From Bacteroidales bacterium (GTDB lineage: Bacteria; Bacteroidota; Bacteroidia; Bacteroidales; P3), in the NCBI GenBank assembly GCA_031272705.1, contig JAISTG010000121.1, positions 1 through 42,021 of the forward strand: DNA of 42,021 bases, read 5' to 3'. The translations under genes and the position numbers were made by a program. Below, piece by piece: positions 8,069 through 16,135 of the stretch (the first letter of the stretch is position 1; each line of letters opens with the position of its first letter). Below the pieces are notes generated by a model. The model worked only from the letters and a program-made list of their open reading frames with translations, was not told where the DNA came from and ran no database searches.

Positions 8069-9108
8069 ATATGGACGAAAAAAAATTAGAAGAATTAAAA
8101 AAGAAAGTTCAAGATTGGACGAATCAAGTTCCGCTTATTATTCTCGGAAGCGGCGCTTCTATTCCTTGCGGTATTCCCTCTATGGCAGAACTTGGCGAGC
8201 ATTTGAAAAACAATATAACTTTTACCAAAGACGAAGACAAGCAGCAATTTGAAACTTTCAAAACAGAATTTGATAAGAATAAAGATTTAGAAACCACTCT
8301 GTTAAATATGCAGTTGCGAGATGCTGTGCTTAATGAAATTGTCTGTAAAACTTGGAATCTTATAAATCAAAAGGATATTGAATTCTATGAAAAATTCATA
8401 CAAGATAATTCAATAATGCCATTGTCTGAACTTATAACCTATTTAATCAATACTACTCAAAGAAAACTCGCAATTGTTACAACGAATTACGATAGATTGG
8501 CTGAATATGCGGCAAGTATAGCTAATGCTTTTATTTGTAATGGCTTTGCTCAAACATATTTTGGTAATTTTTCAACAAGTATTCACAAAAACGACTTTTC
8601 AAAAACTAACGGTTTTGCAGGGCAAGTAAATTTATGGAAAGTTCACGGCTCATTAGATTGGTTTAATAGAAATAATATTGATTTTAATTTTCCAATGAGC
8701 AAAAATATACCTCAAAATTACAATCCTTCAATTGTAACTCCGGGTAGTACAAAGTATTCAATGACTCATTTTGAACCGTACAGAACGATATTTGCAGAAG
8801 CAGATGCAGCAATTTTGAACGCTCCCTCAATTCTTTGCATTGGTTATGGCTTTAACGATATTCACGTTCAACCGAAACTAATAACACAAATCAAAAATGG
8901 GAAACCGATTATCGTGATAGCAAAAAAACTAACTGTAAAAGCAAAAGAGGCGATAATCAACAATAACTGTAATAATTATTATTTGTTTGAACAAGCAAAT
9001 GAAAATGATAACAATACGAGAGTTTATTCTTCTGCTTTCAAAGGGGAACAGATAATTCCATCTGTAAGTTATTGGAAATTAAATGAATATTTAAAACTGA
9101 TAAAATAA
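8065..9108 (+). CDS. SIR2-family defence NADase (SIR2_2 type)
   Basis: A 347-residue SIR2 fold protein. Visible motifs are ILGSGASIPCGIPS (27-40; NAD-binding GxGxS loop), TTNYD (139-143), VHGSLDW (193-199, with the catalytic-type His) and GYGFND (260-265). No zinc-binding cysteine quartet is seen, so this is the bacterial defence type rather than a protein deacetylase. Such proteins deplete NAD+ on phage infection, and with HerA form the established SIR2-HerA (Nezha) system. A second in-frame ATG at 8071 could be the true start. ATGA overlap with the methyltransferase and a six-base gap to herA indicate translational coupling. Confidence 0.88.
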   Translation: MNMDEKKLEELKKKVQDWTNQVPLIILGSGASIPCGIPSMAELGEHLKNNITFTKDEDKQQFETFKTEFDKNKDLETTLLNMQLRDAVLNEIVCKTWNLINQKDIEFYEKFIQDNSIMPLSELITYLINTTQRKLAIVTTNYDRLAEYAASIANAFICNGFAQTYFGNFSTSIHKNDFSKTNGFAGQVNLWKVHGSLDWFNRNNIDFNFPMSKNIPQNYNPSIVTPGSTKYSMTHFEPYRTIFAEADAAILNAPSILCIGYGFNDIHVQPKLITQIKNGKPIIVIAKKLTVKAKEAIINNNCNNYYLFEQANENDNNTRVYSSAFKGEQIIPSVSYWKLNEYLKLIK

Positions 9109-9114
9109 TAAAAT

Positions 9115-10875
9115 ATGGCAATATTTCAATTCAAAGAAAACTCGGAAATAGGCACTGTATTTAGCGTAGATACTGCGACGCTGATTGTAAAAGTTGATGA
9201 ACTTGAAAAATTACGCAAGTTGCAGGTAAACCATTTAGTTGCAATTGTCAGTTCAAAAGCAGGACAACATTTGATTGGCATCATCAATCGTATTACTCGC
9301 AAAATGTCGGATGACAAAGAAACAAGCGATGAAGATTCTCCTTTTGGCAGTTTCTTTTTGACTGAAAATATCATTAAAGTAAACCTAATCGGTACTCTAA
9401 TGGATAAATACGGCTCAAAAGAAAATGTTTTCAAGAGAAATCTAGATACAGTTCCCGAAATCGAAGCCAAATGTTTCCATATTGACGGCGAGAATATGAC
9501 AAAGTTTATGACTACTATTTCAAACCAAGAATATGAAACGCCTCTGACCATCGGCAAATATTCAATTGATGCAAATGCAACTGCATTTTTGGATGGCGAC
9601 AAATTGTTCCAACGTCACGCAGTTATTGTAGGTAGTACAGGTTCCGGTAAGTCTTGGTGCGTGGCAAAATTTATAGAACAAATAGCCAAACTGTCAAGTG
9701 CAAACTGTATTCTGTTTGATATTCACGGGGAATATAGCGGAGAGAATTTTAAGATGAATGGCATTCAGCATTTAAGGGTTGCCAATCCTTCAGATTTAGG
9801 TAAAACAGGAAATCTTGAAAATAATGTTTTGATGCTGCCGTATTGGTTGCTCACTTACGAAGAAATGTTGGCAATGTTGCTCGACAGGAGTGACAGCAAT
9901 GCCCCCAATCAGGCAATGCTGTTTTCAAAAACCGTTTTTGATGAAAAAGAAAAATATCTTGATAGCGATGATAAAAATAAAGAATTTAAAGGTAGTATAA
10001 CGATAGATAGCCCTGTTCCGTATAAGTTAAATTCCGTTTTAGCAGAATTAAAAAGGTTAGACGAGAAAATGGTTGCTGGTGCAAAAGCAGGAACGGAAAA
10101 ACAAGGAACATTCTTTGGAAAACTAACACGATTTGTTCAACGGCTTGAAGCAAAGCAACAAGACAAGCGAATGGGATTTTTATTTCAAATCTCTGAAGAT
10201 GAACTTAAAATTGATTGGATGAACGACTTTTGTAAACGTTTGATGAGCAGTTCAGAAAAAAGCGAACAAAAGGCAGGCGTAAAAATTATAGATTTTTCAG
10301 AAGTTCCATCTGATGTATTACCGCTCATAATTAGTTTAGTAGCAAGAATTATATTTGCAGTTCAGCAATGGACAAACAAAGAAAATCAACACCCAATTGC
10401 TCTTTTATGTGACGAGGCTCATTTGTACATCCCTGAAAGAACAAATCAAGATGCAACTTCCGAATTGGGATTAAAGAGTTTTGAACGCATTGCCAAAGAA
10501 GGACGAAAATATGGCGTGAGTTTAGTAGTTATCAGTCAAAGACCGTCAGAAGTTAATCATACTGTTTTAAGCCAATGCAACAACTTTATTTCTTTGCGTT
10601 TAACTAATGTAGAAGACCAATCAGTAATAAAAAAATTACTTCCCGATAACTTGGCAGGATTAACAGAAGTGTTGCCAATACTTGACATTGGTGAGGCATT
10701 GGTTGTTGGTGATGCATCTTTGCTGCCGACAAGAGTTCAAATTGACGAGCCAACAATAAAACCGGATAGTGTTACTATTAAGTTTTGGGAAATTTGGAGT
10801 AAAAAAGACGCAAAGCAAGATATTGAAAACGCAGTTAAAAGTTTAAGAAAACAAGCAAAACCCCATTATGAATAA
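9115..10875 (+). CDS. HerA-type hexameric ATPase (DUF87), defence partner of SIR2
   Basis: A 586-residue HerA/FtsK-superfamily ATPase. An N-terminal HAS-barrel region (1-about 150) precedes Walker A GSTGSGKS (173-180), the IHGEYSG segment, Walker B LLCDEAHLYIPE (D433, E434) and the RIAKEGRKYGVSLVVISQRPSE segment (about 460-480) that carries the arginine and sensor residues. HerA proteins form hexameric DNA translocases; in SIR2-HerA defence the hexamer scaffolds SIR2 subunits. It contains the only coding-region CTAG that I found in the window (9442-9445). The last eight bases overlap the REase gene. Confidence 0.9.
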   Translation: MAIFQFKENSEIGTVFSVDTATLIVKVDELEKLRKLQVNHLVAIVSSKAGQHLIGIINRITRKMSDDKETSDEDSPFGSFFLTENIIKVNLIGTLMDKYGSKENVFKRNLDTVPEIEAKCFHIDGENMTKFMTTISNQEYETPLTIGKYSIDANATAFLDGDKLFQRHAVIVGSTGSGKSWCVAKFIEQIAKLSSANCILFDIHGEYSGENFKMNGIQHLRVANPSDLGKTGNLENNVLMLPYWLLTYEEMLAMLLDRSDSNAPNQAMLFSKTVFDEKEKYLDSDDKNKEFKGSITIDSPVPYKLNSVLAELKRLDEKMVAGAKAGTEKQGTFFGKLTRFVQRLEAKQQDKRMGFLFQISEDELKIDWMNDFCKRLMSSSEKSEQKAGVKIIDFSEVPSDVLPLIISLVARIIFAVQQWTNKENQHPIALLCDEAHLYIPERTNQDATSELGLKSFERIAKEGRKYGVSLVVISQRPSEVNHTVLSQCNNFISLRLTNVEDQSVIKKLLPDNLAGLTEVLPILDIGEALVVGDASLLPTRVQIDEPTIKPDSVTIKFWEIWSKKDAKQDIENAVKSLRKQAKPHYE

Positions 10876-11560
10876 AAAACACTCCATAGATTTTGGCAAA
10901 AAGGAAAAAGTTCTCAACTACGCTACACAAACTTATCAACTGTCGCGACCAAATAAAGTTGGTGCGGTAATGGCGTTGATAAGAGAATGTCAGCCTCAAA
11001 CTATTGAAGATTGGCAACAATGGTATTTTGAAAATGCCTATACCGAAGCAAAAACAAAAACCAAAATTACCAAAGAAAGTTTGCAGGAATTGGGTGAGCG
11101 GCTTTATGAAAAGATTACCGAAGTTGTTATTCCTGAATGGCAAGCGGCATTTACTGCACTCACTTTGCAGGATTGTATAGATTATATATTCAACCTTACA
11201 ATCAATAGAACTTACGATGGCTTTTTGAGAGAAAAATCTGTCGTAAATGACGGCTTGGCAAAGATATTTCCCAATGTAGTTTTTGAGGAAAGCAACCCTG
11301 AACTTGACCACGCAGGAGATATTGATTACATTGCTAAAATTGGCAATAAGGCGTTAGGTATTCAAATAAAACCAGTTACGGCAAAGGCTAATTTTGGCAG
11401 TTATTCTGCTACTGAGCGAATGAAAGCAAGTTTTGATAACTTTACAGCCGAATTTGGCGGTAAGGTATTTATAGTTTTCAGTTTGGATGGAGAGATTGCT
11501 AATCAGGAAGTAATAAAAGAAATAAAAGAAGAAATAAATAAGTTAAGTAAAAAAGAATAA
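10868..11560 (+). CDS. MjaI-family restriction endonuclease
   Basis: A 230-residue Type II-like nuclease. Segments that I recognise from the MjaI family are TYQLSRPNKVGAVMALIREC (17-36), TKITKESLQELGERLYEKI, NRTYDGFLREKSVVNDGLAK and ELDHAGDIDYIAKI followed by ALGIQIKPVTAKANFGSYS. The GDID...QIK pattern (about 149-166) fits a PD-(D/E)XK active site with Q replacing E. Characterised MjaI cuts CTAG; specificity here is inferred. It overlaps herA by eight bases (ATGAATAA) and ends two bases before pyrH. A cognate methyltransferase is the first gene of the cassette, so the R-M pair brackets SIR2-HerA. Confidence 0.82.
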   Translation: MNKKHSIDFGKKEKVLNYATQTYQLSRPNKVGAVMALIRECQPQTIEDWQQWYFENAYTEAKTKTKITKESLQELGERLYEKITEVVIPEWQAAFTALTLQDCIDYIFNLTINRTYDGFLREKSVVNDGLAKIFPNVVFEESNPELDHAGDIDYIAKIGNKALGIQIKPVTAKANFGSYSATERMKASFDNFTAEFGGKVFIVFSLDGEIANQEVIKEIKEEINKLSKKE

Positions 11561-11562
11561 TA

Positions 11563-12267
11563 ATGAAATACAACAGAATTTTATTGAAGTTAAGCGGCGA
11601 ATCGCTTATGGGAGAACAGGACTATGGCATTAGTCCTCAAATGCTTGCACAGTATGCAATGGACATCCAACAGGCTAAAGACAAAGGTTGTCAGATTGGA
11701 ATAGTTATCGGCGGTGGCAATATCTTTCGTGGTTTGCAGGGAGCGGCAAAAGGTATGGACAGAGTGCAGGGTGATTATATGGGAATGCTCGCAACGGTCA
11801 TTAACTCAATGGCTTTGCAGGCTGAATTGGAGAAAATAAACGTGCCAACGGCGTTATTGTCGGGGCTGGCTATTGAACCGATTTGTGTGGAATTTTCACG
11901 TGCGAGAGCAAAGCAGTTTTTGAATGAAGGCAAAGTAATCATTATCGCAGGTGGAACGGGTAATCCGTACTTCACAACTGACACTGCGTCAGCCCTTCGT
12001 GCGATTGAGATGGAGGCAGAGGTCATTTTGAAAGGCACAAGGGTAGATGGAATTTACACAAACGACCCGGAAAAAGACCCGAATGCAACAAAATTCAGCC
12101 AATTATCTTATACGGAGGCACTTAATCGGCATTTGAAAATTATGGATTTAACTGCCTTTGCCCTCTGTGAGCAAAACAAAATGCCTATTTACGTCTTTAA
12201 TATGAACGAAAGCGGCAATCTCCTGCGGGTAATCAACGGCGAACACATTGGAACGATAGTTCAATAG
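11563..12267 (+). CDS. pyrH: UMP kinase
   Basis: A 234-residue bacterial UMP kinase of the amino-acid kinase fold, converting UMP to UDP. Visible: KLSGESLMGEQDYGI (8-22), GIVIGGGNIFRG (46-57), GDYMGMLATVINSMALQ (about 70), and GGTGNPYFTTDTASALRA (about 133), all UMPK signatures. Length matches the family. The ATG lies two bases after the REase stop, and I see no TAnnTTTG box in the last 60 bases of that gene. Transcription therefore likely depends on the cassette promoter or on an unrecognised internal one. No frr follows; a repeat array does. Confidence 0.93.
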   Translation: MKYNRILLKLSGESLMGEQDYGISPQMLAQYAMDIQQAKDKGCQIGIVIGGGNIFRGLQGAAKGMDRVQGDYMGMLATVINSMALQAELEKINVPTALLSGLAIEPICVEFSRARAKQFLNEGKVIIIAGGTGNPYFTTDTASALRAIEMEAEVILKGTRVDGIYTNDPEKDPNATKFSQLSYTEALNRHLKIMDLTAFALCEQNKMPIYVFNMNESGNLLRVINGEHIGTIVQ

Positions 12268-12522
12268 AGCGAAATTTCGTTACAGAAATTCAAACCTTTC
12301 TATCTATGGACGGAAGATAGAAAAGTAGTCGCGTGAAGTCAAAAAATAATTTTCTGCAATCAAGCCTTAAATTTCTATCTCTTGATTCCGGCGTTCTATA
12401 ATCAAATTCTAGCGTTTTATAATTTGATTCTAGAACGCCGGAATCAAATTACAGTTTTCCGAAATCAAATTTGGCGGCGTAAAAATCAAATTTCAGTAAA
12501 TAAAATCCTTGTTCTACACAAG
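12268..12522. other. convergent intergenic region with hairpin
   Basis: Between pyrH (plus) and the GT9 gene (minus). A stem CTTTCTATCT (12297-12306) pairs with AGATAGAAAAG (12315-12325) around an eight-base loop and could end pyrH transcripts, although no U-tract follows. The rest is the phased array at 12382-12496. Confidence 0.5.
12382..12496. repeat. 21-bp phased array, AATTTGATT family, locus 2
   Basis: Cores AATCAAATT start at 12400, 12442, 12463 and 12484, with AATTTGATT at 12421. All are exactly on a 21-bp register, with a degenerate core before 12391. The 12-bp spacers vary (for example CTAGCGTTTTAT, CTAGAACGCCGG). CTAG occurs at 12409 and 12430. Confidence 0.9.
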
Positions 12523-13563
12523 TTAAAGGTCATTTAAGCAATTTGAAATGAGATAATTGGCTATTTCTTCAGGGGTTATGGACTGCATACATTTGCATTG
12601 ACCTGTTTTACGGCAAATTTCACATTCCTTATTGGCACAAAATACCTTCACTTTATCGCCAACAGGTTGCCAGCGTTGAGGATTCATTGGACGGATTGGA
12701 GGGAAAAGCCCTATGGAATGTTTATTCTGTATGGCTGAAATGTGCAAAGGTCCTGTGCTTGCGGCGATTAACCCATCTGCTTCTGCAATAAGGGCAATAT
12801 ATTGTGAGAGAGTACATTTTCCTGTTAGGTCTTCAATGCGTTCTTGGTAAGGTTCAATGAGTTGTGAGCGTATTTGGTTGCCTTCTTCCTGTGTTCCGCA
12901 GACAAAAATTTTGAATTTATCTTCGGGTAAAAGCGAAATGAGGCGGCAATAGTTTGTTATGTCCCATTCTCTTGCACTTCCTTTGGATTTAGGATGGAGA
13001 ATGAGATTGAACTTATTTGATTCCAACAGGTTGGAATAAGGATTAGGTGTTATATTTTTGAATTTTAAGTATTGTGAAAGTTCGTTTATGGACGGCGTAA
13101 CGAAATCGGGTATCAACGGTTTGAGGAGTTGGAGATTTAATTGGGCTTCGTGCAAATCCGAATGCCGCCTTGAAAAATGTAAAAGATGATTGCAATAGAG
13201 CAAGTTATAAATCCGATGAGATGTACCGAAACGTTGTGGAATTTTTGCTTTGTATGCCAAACGTGCAATGGCTTTCTGTGGAAATATATGAAGGATTGCA
13301 TCAATTTTTTCCTGCTTTAAGGCTGATATTTGTTCATTTTCAGGCATTTTTTGCAGCATATCCCACGACAGAAACCTGTCTATATCCTCACAACATTCAA
13401 TAACAGGCTTGGTATAGTTGCGTCCAAGGAAAAGAATAAGGCTTTGAGGAAATTTTTTCTTCAACATATTCGCCACAGGTAAGGTAAGCACCACATCACC
13501 TATGCCATCGGTGCGGCTAATTAGGATAGCAGGTTTATTGATTGAGTTCTCGGAGTTTAGCAT
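12523..13563 (-). CDS. glycosyltransferase family 9 (heptosyltransferase-like)
   Basis: A 346-residue GT9 protein, probably adding a sugar to the LPS core at the cytoplasmic face. Visible: ILISRTDGIGDVVLTLPVA at the N terminus (Rossmann donor/acceptor loop), ILHPKSKGSAREW near the middle and LIAASTGPLHISA (C-terminal nucleotide-sugar site). A cysteine-rich tail CANKECEICRKTGQCKC precedes the C terminus. I chose the ATG at 13563 because it gives MLNSENSINKPAILIS directly before the conserved motif; a longer frame would run deep into the GT2 gene. It overlaps the GT2 gene by 29 bases. Last gene of the rnfA operon. Confidence 0.85.
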   Translation of the reverse strand: MLNSENSINKPAILISRTDGIGDVVLTLPVANMLKKKFPQSLILFLGRNYTKPVIECCEDIDRFLSWDMLQKMPENEQISALKQEKIDAILHIFPQKAIARLAYKAKIPQRFGTSHRIYNLLYCNHLLHFSRRHSDLHEAQLNLQLLKPLIPDFVTPSINELSQYLKFKNITPNPYSNLLESNKFNLILHPKSKGSAREWDITNYCRLISLLPEDKFKIFVCGTQEEGNQIRSQLIEPYQERIEDLTGKCTLSQYIALIAEADGLIAASTGPLHISAIQNKHSIGLFPPIRPMNPQRWQPVGDKVKVFCANKECEICRKTGQCKCMQSITPEEIANYLISNCLNDL

Positions 13564-14284
13564 ATTTGATATAGGTTGCCCATGATGATAATTTACAGAC
13601 CTGATAGCCCGCTTTGCCATCAAGAAATCCGAGTTTGAATACGTAATCACGTACAAACTTCCATTTACTTTTCATTATGACGGAACAAAATGAAATTTGC
13701 CTGCCTTTTTGTTTCTCTTGAATAGCCCCGATGGTCGTAAAACGTTCTATTTGTTTGATATGATCACTTATGGAATAGTAAGAGAAATGCAGTAAATCTC
13801 CCTTTAAGTGAATTATTTTGGTATTTGGCTGCATTATAACTTTATCGTGCGGGTTTGTTCCTCCCCAACAGCCTGATTTTTTTTGCCATAAACGAATTTT
13901 AACATCGGGATACCAGCCGCTATGCTTAATCCATTTCCCGCAATAATTGGTAAGACGATTGAAGGAATAAGCATCAGCAGGAGTATTTTGAGATTTTATG
14001 GCATTGATATTTTGAAATAATTCCTCCGAAAGAGCCTCATCCGCATCTAAAGAAAGGACATAATCATTTGAAGCAAGGGAAAGTGCATAGTTTTTCTGCT
14101 CAATATGACCTTCAAAACGATGTTGTATGAATCGTATATCAAAATTTCGGCAAATTTCTTCCGTTTTATCTGTTGAGTAACTGTCTATAACAAGAATTTC
14201 ATCTGCTATTCCCTGCAAAGATTTCAGGCATCGCTCTATGTTCTTTTCTTCGTTGAAAGTTATAATGACGGCGGACAGTTTCAT
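13535..14284 (-). CDS. glycosyltransferase family 2 (LPS core type)
   Basis: A 249-residue GT-A fold glycosyltransferase. The N terminus KLSAVIITFNEEKNIERCLKS, then EILVIDSYSTDKTEEI and the DXD-type NDYVLSLDADEALSEE are typical of the WaaE/KdtX LPS-core branch of GT2. The ATG at 14284 puts the conserved VIITFNEE at residue 5. It lies 17 bases after the nucleotidyltransferase-like gene and overlaps the GT9 gene, so both transferases probably act on the same lipopolysaccharide. Confidence 0.87.
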   Translation of the reverse strand: MKLSAVIITFNEEKNIERCLKSLQGIADEILVIDSYSTDKTEEICRNFDIRFIQHRFEGHIEQKNYALSLASNDYVLSLDADEALSEELFQNINAIKSQNTPADAYSFNRLTNYCGKWIKHSGWYPDVKIRLWQKKSGCWGGTNPHDKVIMQPNTKIIHLKGDLLHFSYYSISDHIKQIERFTTIGAIQEKQKGRQISFCSVIMKSKWKFVRDYVFKLGFLDGKAGYQVCKLSSWATYIKYAKLRELNQ

Positions 14285-14301
14285 AAATAACGGAATGATT
14301 G

Positions 14302-14613
14302 TTATAGAATGCGGGTTAAATCTTTGAAAACAAAGTCCCAAATGGCTGGTTGCAGCGTTTTGACATCTATAATGTTGATTTTCTTTCGGCGAAATTTCGT
14401 ATCCATTATGCTGTCTGCACGATTTGCAAGGGTATTGTCGTTATTGGCGTGAAATTCAACGTATATTGTGATGTTTTTAGGGCGTTTCTCTTCCCCCTGA
14501 ACAAAATGCGTGTGAGCGTAAGCCGATTTCATTCCGTAGGGTTCAAGTTCCGTAATGATGTTTTGCAGTAACTTCCTACGCCTCCAGCGTCTTATGTAGT
14601 TGGAATTGTCCAT
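14302..14613 (-). CDS. small protein resembling a degenerate MntA-type nucleotidyltransferase
   Basis: A 103-residue basic protein. The C terminus (RKKINIIDVKTLQPAIWDFV then FKDLTRIL) resembles the VDLV...L.P.I......EA..I ending of minimal nucleotidyltransferases. The central YGMKSAYAHTHF and KNITIYVEFHA (about 26-56) sit where the FGSxARG and SDxDLxVEF catalytic segments would be, but the GS and the aspartates are missing. It is therefore likely non-catalytic. It lies 10 bases after rnfA and 17 before the GT2 gene, inside one operon. Function unknown; the fold assignment is tentative. Confidence 0.6.
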   Translation of the reverse strand: MDNSNYIRRWRRRKLLQNIITELEPYGMKSAYAHTHFVQGEEKRPKNITIYVEFHANNDNTLANRADSIMDTKFRRKKINIIDVKTLQPAIWDFVFKDLTRIL

Positions 14614-14623
14614 TGGTTTTGAC

Positions 14624-15202
14624 TTAAAGTTTCACCAAACCCGCAAAACCCATAAACGCCATAGCCAAAATACCTGCTGTGATAAGTGCAATAGGCATTC
14701 CTTTCAGTCCTTTCGGCACTCCCATCAGTTCAATATGCTCCCTGAGAGAGGCAAACAGCACAATAGCAACGGTAAAACCGATTGCCATACCAACAGAATA
14801 AACTATAGCCCAAAGCAAACCCTCTCCCTTATCCGCAACAACTATTGCTATACCAAGCACAGCACAATTCGTTGTAATCAAAGGCAGATACACGCCAAGC
14901 GACTGGTAAAGTGCAGGACTGACCTTCTTTAATATAATTTCCAACATTTGAACCAATGCCGCAATCACAAGAATAAACGCAATGGTACGTAGAAACTCTA
15001 TCCCCAAAGGTTGAAGTACAAACGTCTGTAAAAGAAACGTTACGAGGGTAGCCAGAGTCATCACAAAGATAACCGCAGCCCCCATTCCCAAAGCGGTATT
15101 TGTTTTAGTGGAAACGCCGAGAAACGGGCATATTCCCAGAAACTGAGCAAGTATAACGTTGCTCACAAAAACCGTAAATACAATAATAGCCAAGTATTCC
15201 AT
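14624..15202 (-). CDS. rnfA: electron transport complex subunit RnfA/RsxA
   Basis: A 192-residue inner-membrane protein with six hydrophobic spans. It matches RnfA throughout: NVILAQFLGICPFLGVS (the cysteine that ligates the membrane iron-sulfur centre), LRTIAFILVIAALVQMLE, LGVYLPLITTNCAVLGIA (second cysteine) and the C terminus ALITAGILAMAFMGFAGLVKL (21 residues, conserved in E. coli RsxA). Rnf couples ferredoxin oxidation to NAD reduction and ion pumping. The ATG at 15202 lies 27 bases after a TACTTTTG promoter, which excludes longer starts. No other rnf gene is in the window; downstream genes are LPS-related. Confidence 0.92.
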   Translation of the reverse strand: MEYLAIIVFTVFVSNVILAQFLGICPFLGVSTKTNTALGMGAAVIFVMTLATLVTFLLQTFVLQPLGIEFLRTIAFILVIAALVQMLEIILKKVSPALYQSLGVYLPLITTNCAVLGIAIVVADKGEGLLWAIVYSVGMAIGFTVAIVLFASLREHIELMGVPKGLKGMPIALITAGILAMAFMGFAGLVKL

Positions 15203-15229
15203 AACAACAATCTGTTTTTTTTTCGGTTG

Positions 15230-15260
15230 CAAAAGTACAAAAATCTTTTTACATTTCAAT
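15230..15260 (-). promoter_or_regulatory. rnfA promoter
   Basis: On the minus strand TACTTTTG (15230-15237) is preceded at a 19-base distance by ATTG (15257-15260), a good -7/-33 pair. The element and about 20 bases beyond it are nearly identical to the yebC2 promoter at 19922-19952. Confidence 0.8.
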
Positions 15261-15340
15261 GGAACGGCGTTTCATTTTTCTGAAAGCCCGTTTCGTGAGT
15301 CGTGAAAGCCCGTTTCATTTTTTTGGAACGCCATACCGCT
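15261..15340. repeat. 21-22 bp phased array, GAAA-N-TTTC family, short
   Basis: Palindrome-like cores AACGGCGTTT (centre about 15267), GAAAGCCCGTTTC (15282-15294 and 15304-15316) and GGAACGCC (centre about 15331) are spaced 21-22 bp. The array fills the gap between the divergent rnfA and yebC promoters. Its cores resemble those at 19953 and 25265-25570. Confidence 0.8.
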
Positions 15341-15378
15341 TTTTTATCTTCAAGGGGTATGGTTTTGGAATTTTTTAT

Positions 15379-15386
15379 TACTTTTG
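15379..15386 (+). promoter_or_regulatory. -7 box for yebC-thiL
   Basis: TACTTTTG is a perfect match, 33 bases before the yebC ATG at 15420. No obvious -33 element is seen. Confidence 0.7.
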
Positions 15387-15419
15387 CCGATTGAAAAAAA
15401 ACAGAATTTGAAATAAAAT

Positions 15420-16130
15420 ATGGGAAGAGCATTTGAATACAGGAAAGCACGTAAAATGAAACGTTGGGGAAATATGGCGAGAGTTTTTACACGTCTGGGA
15501 AAAGAAATAGAAATGGCGGTAAAGGCAGGTGGGGCTGACCCAAACGCCAATTCTCGCTTGCGTTTGCTGATGCAGAACGCCAAAACCGAAAATATGCCCA
15601 AAGACAACGTGGAAAGGGCTATAAAAAGAGCAACTTCTAAAGATACAAGCGACTATAAGGAAATTGTATATGAAGGATATGCGGCTGGCGGAGTGGCAGT
15701 TGTGGTTGAGACCGCAACGGATAATCCAACCAGAACGGTGGCTAATGTGCGTGCTGTTTTCAATCGTTGCAGCGGTTCTTTGGGTACGAGCGGTATGACG
15801 GATTTCCTGTTCGACAGAAAGTGCAATTTTAAGGTTGCAATGAAGGAAGGTTTGGATATGGAAACGTTTGAACTTGACCTTATTGATTTTGGTGTTGATG
15901 AATGTTTTGTTGATGGAGACGAAATCTTTATTTATGCTGATTTTACTGCCTTTGGTCCTGTTCAAAAGTATTTGGAGGAAAATGATTTTGAGATAAAGAC
16001 CTTTGCTTTTGAGAGAATACCGCACGAATTGAAGGATGTAACCCCCGAACAGCAAGAAGAAGTAGAGAAATTGATAGGAAAGTTGGAAGAAGATGAGGAT
16101 GTGGTGAATGTTTTCCACAATATGAAATAA
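15420..16130 (+). CDS. YebC/PmpR family protein (paralogue 1)
   Basis: A 236-residue YebC-family protein. Family landmarks: GRAFEYRKARKMKRWG at the N terminus (where most members have GHSKW), GGADPNANSRLRLLMQNAK, NMPKDNVERAIKRA, YEGYAAGGVAVVVE, ATDNPTRTVANVR and the acidic C terminus EDEDVVNVFHNM. YebC proteins act in transcription regulation or, as shown for some, in relieving ribosome stalling. The N terminus resembles the divergent YeeN-like branch rather than the canonical GHSKWANI form found in paralogue 2 (19135-19872). Five bases separate it from thiL. Confidence 0.88.
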   Translation: MGRAFEYRKARKMKRWGNMARVFTRLGKEIEMAVKAGGADPNANSRLRLLMQNAKTENMPKDNVERAIKRATSKDTSDYKEIVYEGYAAGGVAVVVETATDNPTRTVANVRAVFNRCSGSLGTSGMTDFLFDRKCNFKVAMKEGLDMETFELDLIDFGVDECFVDGDEIFIYADFTAFGPVQKYLEENDFEIKTFAFERIPHELKDVTPEQQEEVEKLIGKLEEDEDVVNVFHNMK

Positions 16131-16135
16131 TAAAG

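Noticed and set aside
8065-10875. SIR2-HerA as a free-standing two-gene system
   Set aside because: The flanking methyltransferase and REase genes overlap it at both ends, so treating it alone would ignore the coupled structure. The two-gene activity itself remains likely.
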